From Acanthosoma haemorrhoidale (Eukaryota > Arthropoda > Insecta > Hemiptera > Acanthosomatidae): a DNA stretch of 64,000 bases. The translations under genes and the position numbers were made by a program. Below are positions 36,390 to 51,300 of the stretch, piece by piece. Where the stretch lies: contig OV884009.1 of assembly GCA_930367205.1 (NCBI GenBank), forward strand, positions 92,835,189 through 92,899,188, read 5' to 3'. Positions within the stretch are counted from its first letter, which is position 1. Every line of letters starts with the position of its first letter. A model generated the notes under the pieces. It was not told where the DNA came from, searched no databases, and saw nothing but the letters and a program-made list of their open reading frames with translations.

Positions 36390-39300
36390 GTAATTACATA
36401 TTAGATTATTACACGTGGCTTGGTGCTAACTTTTTTCCGGAGTTCATTCTCGAGTGTCTCTAACATTGCTTTGTTACGTACACATTGATTTTATTGATTT
36501 AAAATTACAATCTAACCTATTTGGACAATAAGTAATTGTGGTCATTGATCTCATTAATTTTAATTTTTGCAGTGCAGCATTCACTCATTCATTCATACGA
36601 TATACACAAATACATCCAACCCCGCATGATTGTCACCACATGCACATACGAAAGAGGAAGCAGGAAGAATTAAACATATGTACTTAGGCAATAATCTTTA
36701 TACTATAATACAAGATATTTGATACCGTATTGATACTATATAGATCAATACTATATTTGATACCCTAAAGATAAAAAACATTTTTTAGAATTTTGATAGG
36801 ATCTACCCACCTTGCCTTGTGGAATTTCGTTTTCAGCCAACACACCAACTCATGCCCGGCAACCTACAAGGGCAACAAAGTTAACCCTTAGCTCGTGCAC
36901 CCCTTTTTTTTACATGCGTCTTTACCCAATGCAGCTGCTCCCAGACAGCTGCTTACCAACGGTTCTCTATATTTTCATCATCGTGGAACCATTCAAATAA
37001 TATTCGTGTTCGATGAAAACTCAATAAACCAGATTATATATTATTATAAATATCTTCCTTAGATCTAATTCCTACCCTAAGCAATATATTATTTTCTGAT
37101 GACTGGTAAAATATATATTATACTAGTAACACGTAAAAATTAATTAAGTCTGTTGAATAAAAATGAAATAAACTGATCATAGTTACACGTAAATTTTTTT
37201 TTAAGTACATTCGCTGGGATATTGGCTTGGTTTTATGAATGAAAGATATTAGATTTTCATATAATTTTCTTATAGACAACGTTTCGACATTAGATATATA
37301 CCTACATTAGGTCCTGATAAAAAAAATAGTGATGTTAAAAATAATGTAACAATGTTTTGACAAGAATAAAAATAAGATGAAACTTCAATGGCGTTAGACG
37401 GAATACATTCATGAGACAGTTTCAGAAAAGTTATAAAATAAGTGTCAAAATAGGAACAACGTCCATCTCCCAACATCTGTCCTAAACAGTATGCTGGGTA
37501 TTCACCAATGCTACTCCACCTTTTTGAGCAAACTATTGGCCTTGTTATGATTAACTGCTCAGACCCTGACAAAGCTGACACTAATAATGGATAACCTAAA
37601 TTCCATTATACAAAACATTTCCGTACAGATCAGTCACCAATACGATCCGAAACCAACAACCACCTATCATTGTCAGACCTAATCAGCAACATTATTAACA
37701 AAATCATCACGAACTGCTATACAATACCCACGTATACAGGTCGCATCGTCATTTATACATTCGGCTATCAACATTATCAAAACGTAAACACTGCTCTACT
37801 TTATCAGCCGATTAATGGCATCATCTCCTCATCTTTTCACAAAAACTCCTCATTCCACCTTCCAATCGTCCTTTTAATCTCACATCTATTTCCAATGGCC
37901 ATTTTCACAAATTTCCTGACTTTAGTTAACAATACTGGACAATAGTCTCGTGTATCTAATCTTTCTTATACCATAATGACAAATCCTAAAATGTTTTTTC
38001 TAAACAAATTCTCAGTTGCAATGTGGCTTTAGACCACAACAAACTCTGGAGAAAGACTTCACTACCAATAATGACAAATAACACAAACTTTTTTTAATAT
38101 TTCAAAATCTTTCTTATTACTAAAATACTTCTCCCACACCTACGCCTACAAACTCTCGAGGCAGTCCGCATTAAAATAATATTAAAAAATGAATATTACG
38201 GCTGAATATTCAGCCAGGCGAGAAGTCCAGACCACTTGTAATTCTACCTTCCTTCGAATGTATACGCAGATATGAAGTAAGAGGAGAAAACTGTAAATCG
38301 AGAATTTGTAAATTGTAAAACTTTGATCAATAAAGGGGTTTTGAAATTAAAAAAAAAAAAAAAAAATCCAGACCACTTCATCAACAGACTGACTTTGAGG
38401 AAACATTTACTGGAACACGGACGATATTGTTTGGCGACTTAAACAACTAACGTATAGACTAAAGCCGCAGAACTTAAAGCAATAGTGGACTACGTTGATA
38501 GAACATAACAGAGAACTTGGAACGCAAGAATCACAACTGAAATCCAAAGACAACCCTTCTTGCTATCGACCGACCAGCCTGCACAACAGAGCATCAATAT
38601 TGTTAGAAAAGTCCATCAAAACTCGCTTGGAGGAACACCCCTAGAAAACAATATTATTTCATCGATGACCTGTTGTATAAGTTGTCTATTGCCAAACATA
38701 CAAATTATCTTCGCATCATGAAATAGTTTTTATATATAAGACGATTTTCCGTGTAAATGCTACATTTAGCACATCAAGACGTTTCTCAAGGATCTGGCTG
38801 AGCGCTCTAATTTTTAGTTTATTCTGTTATGACGTTCGAAGTGTGGAATCGTTTTTCACTACCTATGTATCAACAAGGCATGTTTTAAATGTTCATGGAA
38901 TTTTCCTTCTGTCGATTGAAGTCTTGCTGCAAGTCTATATGTAAAACACATCCTCTACTGGTGAGGAAAAAAAAAGCTTCATAAATTGCCAGTTCTTTAG
39001 TAATAACAAGCTGCACAGCCTGGTAGTTGAAACACTATAATATAGTTGTTATTTCTCAGTTATGTGATGTGTTGACCATGAACGATTGAGTCTTAAATAC
39101 AGATCCTTTAAGCCAAAAGAACGAAGCGAACAGACTTGTCTTACGCGAAAGGATATTAGAGATATTGTAAAAATAATTTTACAAATAAAATGAGCTGCTA
39201 ACTGCATAGAGTATCAGTCCCAAGGATATGATTAATAACAATCTACAAATATAATATGTACTTAAATATAAAAAATACTAATAACAAATAGGCAACACAA

Positions 39301-42300
39301 TCAGACTATTCGTGTATTAAATGCCTTCTTGTTATGTTAGCCTTTTTGAAAATGAGTTATGTTTGGTATTATTATTTTTTAAATAATAACTTTTTTCTTA
39401 AATATTAAAAAGCGCTGTTATAACAGTGGACTATATATAATTGAACTGTAATAAAAATAGAAGCTTTCATGAAGCTACACTGAAAATAAAATGGCTTGCC
39501 TTCGTACGAGGCACCTGATGGTGTTAGATATGACCATTTTTTCATTGAATTCTGATTTGGCAAGGTAGCTTAGCTTCTTCATTAGGTTAGCGAGTCAAAG
39601 CCACGCTAAATTTGGGATAGTTTGCTTTTATAAGCTGTATATTTCGAACTCCACAGGATTCCTAGAAAGACAAAGGACAGGCAAATTAGAACAAGAAAAT
39701 TAGACTTTAAGGAAAAACTACTAGCAATGGACACATGACTGCTCTAACCTCCCCATCAAAGGGCGGATTAGAGCTCACGGTTCTGAATAAATTACTTTCC
39801 CCAACACTACTAATGTATTAACAAAGTATGACAATTAGCTAAAAACAGGTTCTAGGAAACCTTTTCAGGTTGAAAGCTAACCTAAATAGACAGGCAGGCT
39901 ATCTGTTTTATTTAATGAATGACTTTTTATTTACGAATTCATTCATACACGGTACAGGAGGGTTTTGAATTTATTATAATATAATCCTCATTCGGATTCC
40001 ATCTACACCTGGCGAAGGTATCGACAGGTCCGCGTCTTTTTAAGGTCCTTTTAAGGAGGTAAACGGAAATAAGTGACCATTCATTACATTAACGGACAAT
40101 GGACAAACGGATTCTTCAAATGAACGAATTTATGTAAGATCACAACAAATCCTACAAAAATGGCAAAAAATAAATCTAACATAAATGTAAAAAGAACATA
40201 TTTTGTGGGGGGTCACTTTTGAAAAACCTGTATTCGTCTTTCGATACTCAAATACCTGATTCGACGTCGACCTTAGTAGACCTCATTTTATATGTTTGCT
40301 GAAAAAAAGGAAATTTTACAAATCTTTTCTCACACCTATTTGTATTTCTCATTTTCTGTAAATTCCTTCTTATTTATTACCTTCGAACAGATTCCACATA
40401 TGTACTCATTGTCAAAATATTAGATTTTCAATTATATCATATTCTTATTAATTAAATTACGTTAATAACAAAATTTCTTTTGTCTGTTCTTGTCATCAAG
40501 ACCTGAAGAAAATTATATCGAAAAGTCCATTAATAAGGATAATGTAAATACAAATTCTTTTTTTCATCAACCCAAATCAAATTCTAATAAAACACCCCCA
40601 AAAATAATTTTTTTTTCATATCACGTAAGAGATTAAAAACTTCAGGCACATATTTATTGTGTTTTTTTAATAATTGAAGGATACCCCTTTTTCTCAGAAA
40701 CAAATAGCTTGTATGCCCAGTAAATCGTTTGTCGTAAATTGCATGAACGATCCGTACTCAGCCCATTAAGTACTCTTCTTTTAACGTCAAGTTCTCTGAA
40801 GAGTCCTCATTCTAGAGCTCTTATGTTTTGTTGCAAGGGATGAAAATTTAATATTCAATTTCAGGTATGAAAGTTTCTTTCAAGTAGACGTTGAAACCAT
40901 GGCGTTAGCTACCTTATTACAATACTTATTATTACATTATTATACTTATTATACTTGTTCTATTTAGCACCTGAAAATGATGAGTTTATTCTGTCAATTG
41001 GTGCTGTAATATCAATTCTTTAGTTATTTAACCATTCAGGTTACAATAAGACTTGAATTTTTCTTATACCGTTCTTCACCTTCAATCCCGACCAATTATT
41101 GGATTGGAGCTTTTAACTTTTCCCCTTATAAGGCATGATTTATCTAAAGGTTCAAAACTTGTTTTAAACTCAGGAATCCTGTCACTGAAAAGTCAAGTTA
41201 TTTTCTCCAGAACCTTGCCGTGACTTCATTTCTTTCTGATTCATGAAATGTAAAATGTCAGCTATGTAGGTCAGGCTCTGTACCTATTTTATCATCAAAA
41301 CACTTAAGAAAATGCAATGCACCTTTTTAACGAAATATTATATGGATATCGTAGTATATTTAGAATTTTTCTAAGTTTTCCCAAAGCTTCTGAACAGTAT
41401 CAGAAAATCAGTAAATATTAGCTTAACTCCAAGGAAGAGGCTCGACTTTCAAAGCCACGGGACGGTATTAAGCCACCCTCTTTCATCTGTCTATGTTCTA
41501 TGATAGTGTCAGCAAAGATAATGCAATCGTTCTCAAACTTTAAAGGTATATTTAGCAGCACTCTGACCTACGCTGTAAAATGTTTGCTCAATATACAATA
41601 ACGGAAAGTATATTAAAAACAATCAAACGTGACAAAAAGTAGGCGAAGTATCTATTAACTTACTCTCACCTTCAAGCTATCTCAAATCATTATTCAAAAA
41701 CTGTAGTTTTAACGTGTTAATCTTTTCCCCATGATCAAGGACACACCGAAAAAAAATTCAACGATATTCCAAAATATAAAATTTTCTAAGCCAACTATAG
41801 AAATCGAAATATTTGATGTCGATCCCTTAGGTTTAATTTGAATTTTATATAATAATGTTTTAATTATTTATATTTTATGAAAAGTCAATCTTTAGAGGCC
41901 GAGATGGTTTTAAGACATAATAAATATTTTAAGTAAGTATCTCTCGATATTATTTTTTCACTTTCGAATTCCATTATTACGTTGAAATATATTAAAAAAT
42001 GACGATTTACTTATTAATCTATATAAAAGCGTTGGTGTATAAAAGAAATAGACAGGCAATTGATAGATTAGGCTATTGAAGCATCATCAAAAACTTTGGT
42101 TCATCTTGTTTGCCGAGCCCAAAGGGGGCTGATTTCAAACAGCCCAGCGTGTTTCGCACGTCAGCCAGTAACAATTTGTTTACTTTCTCAAAAGCGGTCC
42201 TAAAATTTACTCTATGGACTTGAAATTTGAAATATATTTTCCGCAACACCTCGAAGTACAAACTATATTTTTTGAGTAAAATGCAATCACCTTAAGTATG

Positions 42301-45300
42301 AAATTAAAAATAAAAACCTAACTAATGTTGATTCAGTTCAGAATGTTTTTATAATTTAATCCTCTAATTTATCCCAATGGTTTAAAAAATATGGTTTTTG
42401 AACCAGCTATAAATATCAAGTATTTAATACAGTTCGAGATTATTTCATGTGTTTCGCTGTTAACCTTTCTTTTGAAAAAACAGTTCAGTGACCGACGTAG
42501 TTAAACAAATTAATTGAAGTAGGTCTGAACAAAATATTGAGTCATTTTTTTAACAACTAATTATTATGCAAGAGTTTTCAAAATCCACGAATCCGTTTGC
42601 ATCTCTTGACATTATTTCTTCACGATTTATGTTTGTGTACCTATACTCAAAATATTGCAATTCAGACCATCAAGTTCATGAAACTAACTTTTAGTCGGTA
42701 TAAAATTTTTTTTTTTTAATTTTGAAAAAAATCAGGTGAGGCACCTATCTTTTGATCATTTTTTTAACTAGTTTTATATAACAAACAAAACATTTCATGG
42801 GACTAACTATGGTTAAGGCTTCATCAATCAGTACAGATGCTAACAAACTTCTGATAAACATTTAGATAGCTTTTAGCTTTCAGAAATAACAACCAAATAT
42901 TGAATATACAATTAAATAAGTATTTTTACCTTTTTCAAGATTTTCTGTGAAGTAGAAAAATTATTCTTGAATTTCACCTCACAAAAACTATTATGCGACA
43001 TTTATTGCTAAGGTCTTGAAACTTATCAAACTGAACTAAAAATAAATCTATTATGAGATTAACTCACGAAACAAGGGATCCGTAATTAAATGTTAACTTT
43101 TATTACCAATAAAACTTTATATATATTTTTTTAATGATATTATGAAGGATGCGAAAGTTGGTAATGTTATAAAAATGTGCATAATATCCTTCTTAAACTT
43201 TATTTCTTAATTGCTCGTTGCGACGTTTCGAACTGCCATTAGTCCATCTTCAGGCTACATCTACACACCCACCAAAAAAAAAAAAAACCATGCCACAATC
43301 ACACTAACAATTTTGCTGATAAATGTTATTTTATTTAAAAACAATACGTCGGTCAATGCAAAGTATACAAGGAAATGATATTGTTATTATTGACATGTAA
43401 ATTAATATAATTTTCTTATTAACAGTTTTTGTAAAATATTAGATACCACCTTGTACTTGTTACCCCTTAAGATTATTTTATCACGTCTTTACATTTTTAA
43501 TCCATTCACAAAATCATCACTAAATCAAGATTTAGAAACTTTCTGTCTGTGTGCAATAACTTCTGCTAGGAAATGACTTGCTTCCATAGACATAGACATT
43601 TCAATAGTACTCATTTATACACACAATAAGTAATATATTTTCCTATTTCGATAGATGTTCAAATAATATGTTCGTGCATTGTCCTGAAGTCACTGCGAAA
43701 AATGTAGTATGCTGGCAGGGTCGAGATTAGTTATTGGCTCGGATCTATTGCAGTTCCGCAGTGGATGCTATTTATTCCTATTTTTCACAGAACCTCGAGC
43801 CATTCTGTAGAATTATCAAGTTAGTTTTTCTCTCCAAAGTTATACTTAAGCCAATCTGAACAACAGAATAGAGCTATAGGGGACAGCAAAAAAGTCGAAC
43901 ATCAAGCAAATCCAATCCTTTCAAAACAAAGTCCTGAGAACAACGTTATACGCCACTCATTACGTCAGCAACAAAACCCTTCACGACGATCTTAATACAC
44001 CCTACATTCTTGAACTCATCCCTTCCAAGTTCATGAAATTCCATAGTAACCTATCCAACCACCCTAATCGCCTAGCACAGTCATTACATTGCACCACCCA
44101 TCCCATAATCCTCCTTGGAGACAAAAGCGGCAGTGGCTTCGTGACTTGCTATAAATACGTGACAGCAGGAGTGCTGGCAATGGCCAGTTTCTACAATCAT
44201 GTTCTGAGCGTCTGTGGCTCTAGCGCTATTGGTCAGCCTCCACTGGCTCGTATCTAGTTACGCGGCTGACGGAGGAGCGTGCGGGACTTCCCGCTTCCTC
44301 TTCCGCAAGCGAGGGAGGTGACAACCATGTGGATTTGGGAGGTCTCTGGGCTGTTTGTAAATACTGTATGAATGAGCAAGTGAATGAAAGTTGTAAATAT
44401 GGTATGAATGAAAGAACATTTATCCCTACTACGGCAGATGGTAATTTTATCGCAATAAAGAAGTTTCTATATATAGATTTTCTCTCCATGTAAATCCTTC
44501 CTTGCGTAGTTTCAACGCCGACCTAATCTCCAACAAGCCGGAAGCAGCAAGAATAATAACAAATCTCCCAAGATCAAATCCGAACTCAGACAAAGAGGAA
44601 GAAAGCTTTGGATGATTGGAGGAAGTACATAAACCGATTACAGTTTTTCGGAAATTAAACACAGTTGTTGAAGTTTTTACCAATGTTCATTTCATTTAGT
44701 TAGAATTATAATCATAGTTAAATCATTAGGTTACTTGAATGAGATGGGTTTCCCCCCTATATCCCTCCCATAAAACGTATTTCAACCTTTATAGCAGAGG
44801 CCGCATTTACTTGGATCTACTAGCTCTACTTAATTTGATTGATTGAAATAATATATTTATTGATCTTTAGTGTTTATGGTTATTTGTACAATTAAATTTT
44901 AGTGAGCGGCTATTCCGGACGATGACGGATTTGGTGATATCTGAAGGGTACGCTGCAGCTGGATACGAGTACATCAACATCGACGACTGCTGGCTGGACA
45001 AGGAGCGCTCCTACACCGGACAGCTTCAACCAGACCCTGCCAGGTTTCCCCGCGGGATAAAAGATTTGGCAAATTACGTAAGATACATTATTTATTACAT
45101 TTAACTGAATTTAACTTGTTTACATTTTATTTTGAGCTAAAATGAGACTTGGGAATAAACTAAATAGGAAATAATATAGGTTTTATAAAAAAAAATATTT
45201 AAAATGAGCTTGATGGGCCATTTCCCCAAAAAGGTTCATTTCAACTTCATTTATTTTTATTCATGTAAAGTTCTTGGAAAATTATGAAAAAACTGAGTAT

Positions 45301-48300
45301 TGCAATCCTCATGAAACCGGTCAGCAGCTCACGATCATTGTAGATGAAACCATCTAAACCAATGTAAAAATTAATTGAGTTAAAGAACCTCAATGCGAAA
45401 CACCCATTACTCCGATTTGGGCTAACATTCGTCGGAGTATGTTTTTTTTTTTTTAATCTTCTAAGAAAATTACTAAGGAGTCTTGACTTTTCAAATCATG
45501 ACCCAAATCGTCTGGAAACCACTGATATTCTATATTAAATTGATCAATAAATGTTTTATTATAATTTCTGAAACTAAAACCTGATAAATACATGCAAAGG
45601 AGAAAATTATAATAGGTGTGGTCATAGGGCACCATGATGTCAAAGTTGAAAACGTCACTTCTGGAAACAGTACAAATGACCAATTTTACTTCTAAAAAAA
45701 TTTTTAATGCATAAAAAAATCAAATTTAATCATTGAAACTGAGTTCCTTATCAAATCGACCTCAATCTCTCGGCTGGGTGTGGATCGTTCAGTCCCCGAC
45801 AGGGTTCTATGAGATCTATCTGTCTCCAGGCTTCGGCGGTCCAGCAGTGCTTCCATCGGACGGGCATTGGTGGTGGTTGAAGGTCGGAGAATAGTGGGTT
45901 GTGGCTGTGTCGAAGTGAATCGAAAAATTTGATGTGTCGTCTCTTGATAAAATCTTGGATGGTGAGCACTTTTTTTATGGATCTCGTCTGCCTTCATTCG
46001 GTCAAACGGGGTATGTTTTAGGAGGTGCGGAGAACTCTGTTCTGGAACTGCTGGACCGTTTTTAGAGTGTTAGGAGTTAGATTCTTGAATAGTGGGGTCC
46101 CGTACATCAAAGCAGGCCTCAGGACGCTCTGGTAAATCAGCAGCTGTGAAGTAGGTGTCCTAGGCTGCAGAACTTTTTCCTAACACTCTTTAACTTCTTG
46201 CTGAGATGTGTCGTGAACGACAAGTGTCTACCGAGGGTAATCCCATGGTAGCATAGCTTGTTGCTCACGGAGCACTAGCTGGAAGATACGATAAAAAAAA
46301 TGGTTTAGCCCTATATAGCATACCAGAACACCAAAAGGACCTTTTTCGTGGGATGACCCTTGACCCTAATATATCAGGTGGGTCCTACCTGTTAATGTAA
46401 TATAAAATTATTAAAGATAGATATATAAAAGGATTATTAATAATTACAACGATGTTTTCTTTGGTCTGTTGATTCTTTTTTGCCCGTCGGCTTACCGGTG
46501 GTGGCTTGGTAACTTCTGGAATATTATATATTCCATCTCTCTTGACTGACTGTATTGACATCCATATAATAACTGATTGTATATATTACTAACACTTAAT
46601 GCGCAATTGACTTCACTATGTTGTTCCAAACATCAATGCACTATGTCCCCAATGACCAACTATGTACATACATCCAACGCTTCCAGTATGGAAAACTCTA
46701 CTTAAATCCCACACCAGCTTCCACACGTCCAACTCCAGCCAAAGCAATCCAAACATTATTCTCTTGCTTTGACCTCACTATCTTTCTAATATTTTATATT
46801 ATAATCTAATTATTATGTATTAATAATTAAAGTAAATATTACTTTTTTACTGGCTATTTTATGAAACAAAATATCACCACAATATATTACAAAGGAAATA
46901 TTTCAACAAAATGTAAGTTCCATATTTTATGCACTCATTGAACGTTGATATAGTGAAGCAGTTATAAATAACTATAAGTTTGGTTAGCTGATATAAATAA
47001 CAGTGTGTTACGAAACCTGGCATGTGTTCAGAAGGTTTCAGTTTGTTTGAGTGTATACATTCTGTTTGTAATATCTATGTCTCATTGTGTAAATAAATTG
47101 TGTCGCGTTATTCAATTACATATAAAAATGTGTCTCATTATTCAGCCCTTGTCACAACAAGTTGGCGACGAGGATAAAAGTACAAAACATTGGGAAAATT
47201 GAGTGCCGCTAACAATACTATAACCGCTAAAAGGTATTTTATTTATTTTTTACTAACCGTTATATACCTGATTTAAACAAGCAAATCAAGTCACAATGAA
47301 TTCAGAACAATTCGAGAAGTTGATGTTAGTCTTGTCATCTGCTCTGGGAAGTCAAAAAACCACACCAGCATTACCACTGACACCATTTGAAAACTATGAC
47401 CCCAAAACTGAACAGTTTTCTTCATACATGGAGCGTTTTGACAATTATTGTGATCTCAAAAACGTCACTGATGATACAAAAAAGGTTCAACTTTTGCGTT
47501 CATCAATTGGAAAAGAACATTATAACAACTTAGCCGCTTTTCTGGGACCAGATGATCCTATCAAGGAAATCGATTTCATAACCTTGAAGTGCCATTTCGA
47601 AAAAATGCTGTCTCCATCAGTCTCAACCGTCGTCTCACAGCACTACTTCCTCAGCATCACTCAGCAGCCACATCAATCAATTTCGGATTTCGTCGCATCT
47701 CTGAAGGGAAAGTTGAAAGACTGTGATTTTTACACAACCTGTCCCAGTGCAACCTGTAAAAAGAGGTTCTCAATAGCTCAAATATTCCTCCGTGCTCAGT
47801 TCATCAGAGGCCTGAAGGACAATTGGATACGCGAACAGATCCTTCAAGACACAACCCTCAAGGATTTCGATGGATTCGTAACGAAGGCCACAGCACTGGA
47901 AGCATCTCGATTTGAGTCGGGTCAATTAAATAAGCTACCTGAGAAGCCGCCGGATCAAGTTACAGACGCAACAAGATTGATCGTCGTCAAGAAAGAAATC
48001 GTCCCAGCCGCCAGCGTTCTGGGTCTCAAGACAATCGTCATCAGTCCAGCTCTCATCCGCGTCATCGTTCTCAGTCCCGCAGCACCAGAAGCCGTGTGGA
48101 TTATCGAGCATTAGGTCTCGATGGCCTTTGTCTCAACTGTGGTCGCTCAAACCATAAATCGCGTGATTGCAGAACAGAGCGTAAATCCATGAAGTGCCAC
48201 TCTTGTGGAAAAATCGGGCATGTCACGAAAGTTTGTATCACCACCCTGCTCCGGAAATCGAAGACCAAGAAGCTGTCAACTGAATACCTTCAAGAGGAAG

Positions 48301-51300
48301 AGGATCATCACCCCAACAACGAATATGGCATCGTTCGGATTGAAACCGTCGAGGATCTGTATGAGGTTGGACCAGACACCGATAAATACATCGTCACAGT
48401 CACTCTCAACAACAAACCGCAATCGTTTGAAGTGGATTCAGGTGCACGTTACTCCTTGATCTCAGAAACTGCTTTCAAGAAACTTGAACTTAACGTACCG
48501 CTGCAACCGACTCCAGTCACTTTCCGCTCTTACTCAGATCACCTCATCAAGCCTAAGGGTAAAGTTACCGTCTCAGTCGCATACAAAGGGAATTCGATGG
48601 AAGCCGATTTGTTCATAGTCCCAGCAGGACATGACGCTTTACTTGGACGCATGTGGATTCGTAGTCTCGGGATCAGCCTCAATGAGATTGATAGCCACAA
48701 AAACTCAGCTCTCCGTCCAGTTGATGTCAACGCAGTCACTCCGATCGAAGACATCTTCAGGAAATACGAAGACATTTTCGAAGAAAGGATCGGGTGTGTT
48801 CCAAACGTTGAAGTTAAGCTTCAACTTAGAGAAGGGGTGAAACCAGTTTTTGTCCGTGAACGGGATGTTCCGTTTGCAATGCGAGAGCGAGTTGAGAGAG
48901 AGTTAGCCACGCTAGAGTCTCAAGGAGTCATTAGTCCCGTTGCATCAAGCGATTGGGGATCGCCACTCGTTGTTATAGCTAAGCCTGATGGTGGTGTAAG
49001 GCTATGTGTGGATTATAAGTGTGGGGTAAACTCCAGACTCGTTGCCTCAAATCACCCTATCCGCAGAATAGATGAGGTTCTACATAGTCTCAGAGATTCT
49101 AAGTATTTTTGTAAATTGGACTTACACAAGGCATATTTGCATTTGCGGGTCGATGAAGAAGGGAGCAAGATACAAACGATTTCAACGCATATGGGTACGT
49201 TCAAAATGAATCGCCTCAGTTTCGGAATTAAGACCGCTCCAGCAGAATTCAACCGGATCCTAGGTCAATTGCTAAACGGCCTACCAAAGGTTGAGGCATA
49301 CTTTGATGACATCATCTGTCATGGCTCAGATCTCGAAGAATGCTCCAGAACTCTCATCGCATGTTTGGAAACACTCAAAGAATATGATCTCCATCTCAAT
49401 CGTGCTAAATGCTCATTCTTCAAGGAAAGCATAAATTACCTCGGTCATGTAGTGTCACATAATCAAATTCAGAAGTGCCCAGCTAAGGTTCAAGCAGTTT
49501 CTCGGATGCTGCAACCAAAGAATGTGGATGAATTGAGGAGATTCCTTGGTTTAATCACTTATTATTCCAAATTCATTCCAGATTTCTCTTCGAAGTCCTA
49601 CCCACTACGCTGCTTACTCAGGAAGGGTGAACGATTCTTTTGGTCTGCAGCTGCTGAGGCCTCCTTCCGGAATCTCAAGACAGAGTTGTGCTCAGACAAA
49701 GTGCTCATTCCGTTTGACCCTTCAAAACAGGTTATTCTCACAACTGATGCCTCGCCAACCGGGATAGCCGCAGTACTTAGTCATGAAATTGATGGTCACG
49801 AGCGTCCAATCGCCTACGCCTCACGAGCTCTGACGCAGGCTGAGTCAAACTACAGCCAGCTCGACAGAGAAGCCCTGGCTATCGTATATGCCGCAACACA
49901 CTTCTTTAACTACCTACTCGGCAAACGTTTCGTTCTCGTCACAGACAATGAGCCGCTTTCGAGGATTTTTCATCCAGACCGGACACTGCCGCAGATGACC
50001 TCTTCGCGTTTACTGAGGTATGCCTCTTTTCTCAGTGGACTCGACTACACCGTTCGATACAAGAAAGGGAAAGAGAACGAGAATGTCGATTGTCTGTCCC
50101 GGGCACCAGTCTCTACAGCTAGTGAGTCACAATCAATGTCGATTGATCTGGAAGTCAACGTTCTGTATGCGGAAACACTGCTCCAGATCTCCAGTATGGC
50201 TATCACTGCAGACACAGTAGCCAAGGAAACCGGAAAAGACCCAAAGTTGCAAGCATTACTGCAGGAGCTCAAGAACAGCCGCAAGGATAGCTCGTACACT
50301 GTCTCTGGGAACATGTTATTCCGTTCCGATCGAGCAGTAATCCCAAAGTCTCTCCAAGTGCCAATTCTCCAAGAGCTTCATGCATCGCATTTGGGAATAA
50401 CTAAGATGAAGCAACTCGCCAGGAGATACGTTTACTGGGAAGGATTGGACAAGGACATAGAACGTCTTGTAAAGAGCTGTGAATCCTGTGCCAAAGTCCG
50501 TCACAGTCCGCAGAAAGCGCCAATTCATCACTGGGATCAGCCTGATGAGAATTGGGAGAGAGTGCACATTGACTATGCGGGGCCTTGCGATGGCCATTTC
50601 TTTTTGATGTGTGTGGACGCAAAGTCGAAGTGGGCAGAAGTTCGCATGATCCGCGATGCTCCGTCCTCGTTTTCAACAACAACTCTGCTTGAAGGCATAT
50701 TTTCGGTACATGGTTACCCCTCGGTGATGGTTTCAGACAACGCCGCCATCTTCAAAAGTGAAGAGTTCCAGCTGTATTGCAAAGAGCGGGGGATATTTCA
50801 AAAGTTTAGCGCACCCAATCATCCAGCCACGAATGGTCTAGCAGAACGCAGCATCCAGACATTGAAAAGAAGGCTCAAGGCTGCTGCTGATGATCCTGCT
50901 CCGCTGTGTTCTAAGCTGCGGAACATAATGTTCCGCTACAGGGCAACACCCTTAGCCTCAGGTCTATCTCCTTCGGAACTGTACCTAAAGAGAAGGATCC
51001 GTACTCGTCTCGATGCTCTGATACCAAACAGCAAACCTCTGGCTCCAACTGTGCCTACTGCATTGCGGGTTCGTAATCTTCAAGTGGGGGAGAGAGTGCA
51101 GGTGAAGATTCGCTTAGAAAACCAAGACGTTTGGCAGTTTGGCACCATCAGGAGAAAACTCGGCCAGTACCATTATATTGTCGAGTTGGACACAGGTCGC
51201 ACCCTGAAACGCCATATTAATCAACTGGTCGTCACCTTGGTTCCGAAGAAAGAAGTCTCCTTAACTCCTTTGGTTCCACAGCACAGAATGGGGGTGCCAT

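Larger units (their letters stand above)
36390..44902 (+). other. GH27 intron 1 (8.5 kb)
   Basis: Phase 2 intron. It contains jockey copies at 36488-36670 and 43838-44462, hammerhead-like segments at 37262-37330 and 43130-43262, and the LINE fragment with nested insertion at 38180-38690. The stretches 36671-37261, 37331-38179 and 38691-43129 hold nothing I could identify. Confidence 0.85.

Noticed and set aside
48205..50682. Several 66-93 codon frames on both strands inside the gypsy pol region
   Set aside because: They overlap the 1146-codon pol frame, which accounts for the sequence with all expected motifs. They are shadows.
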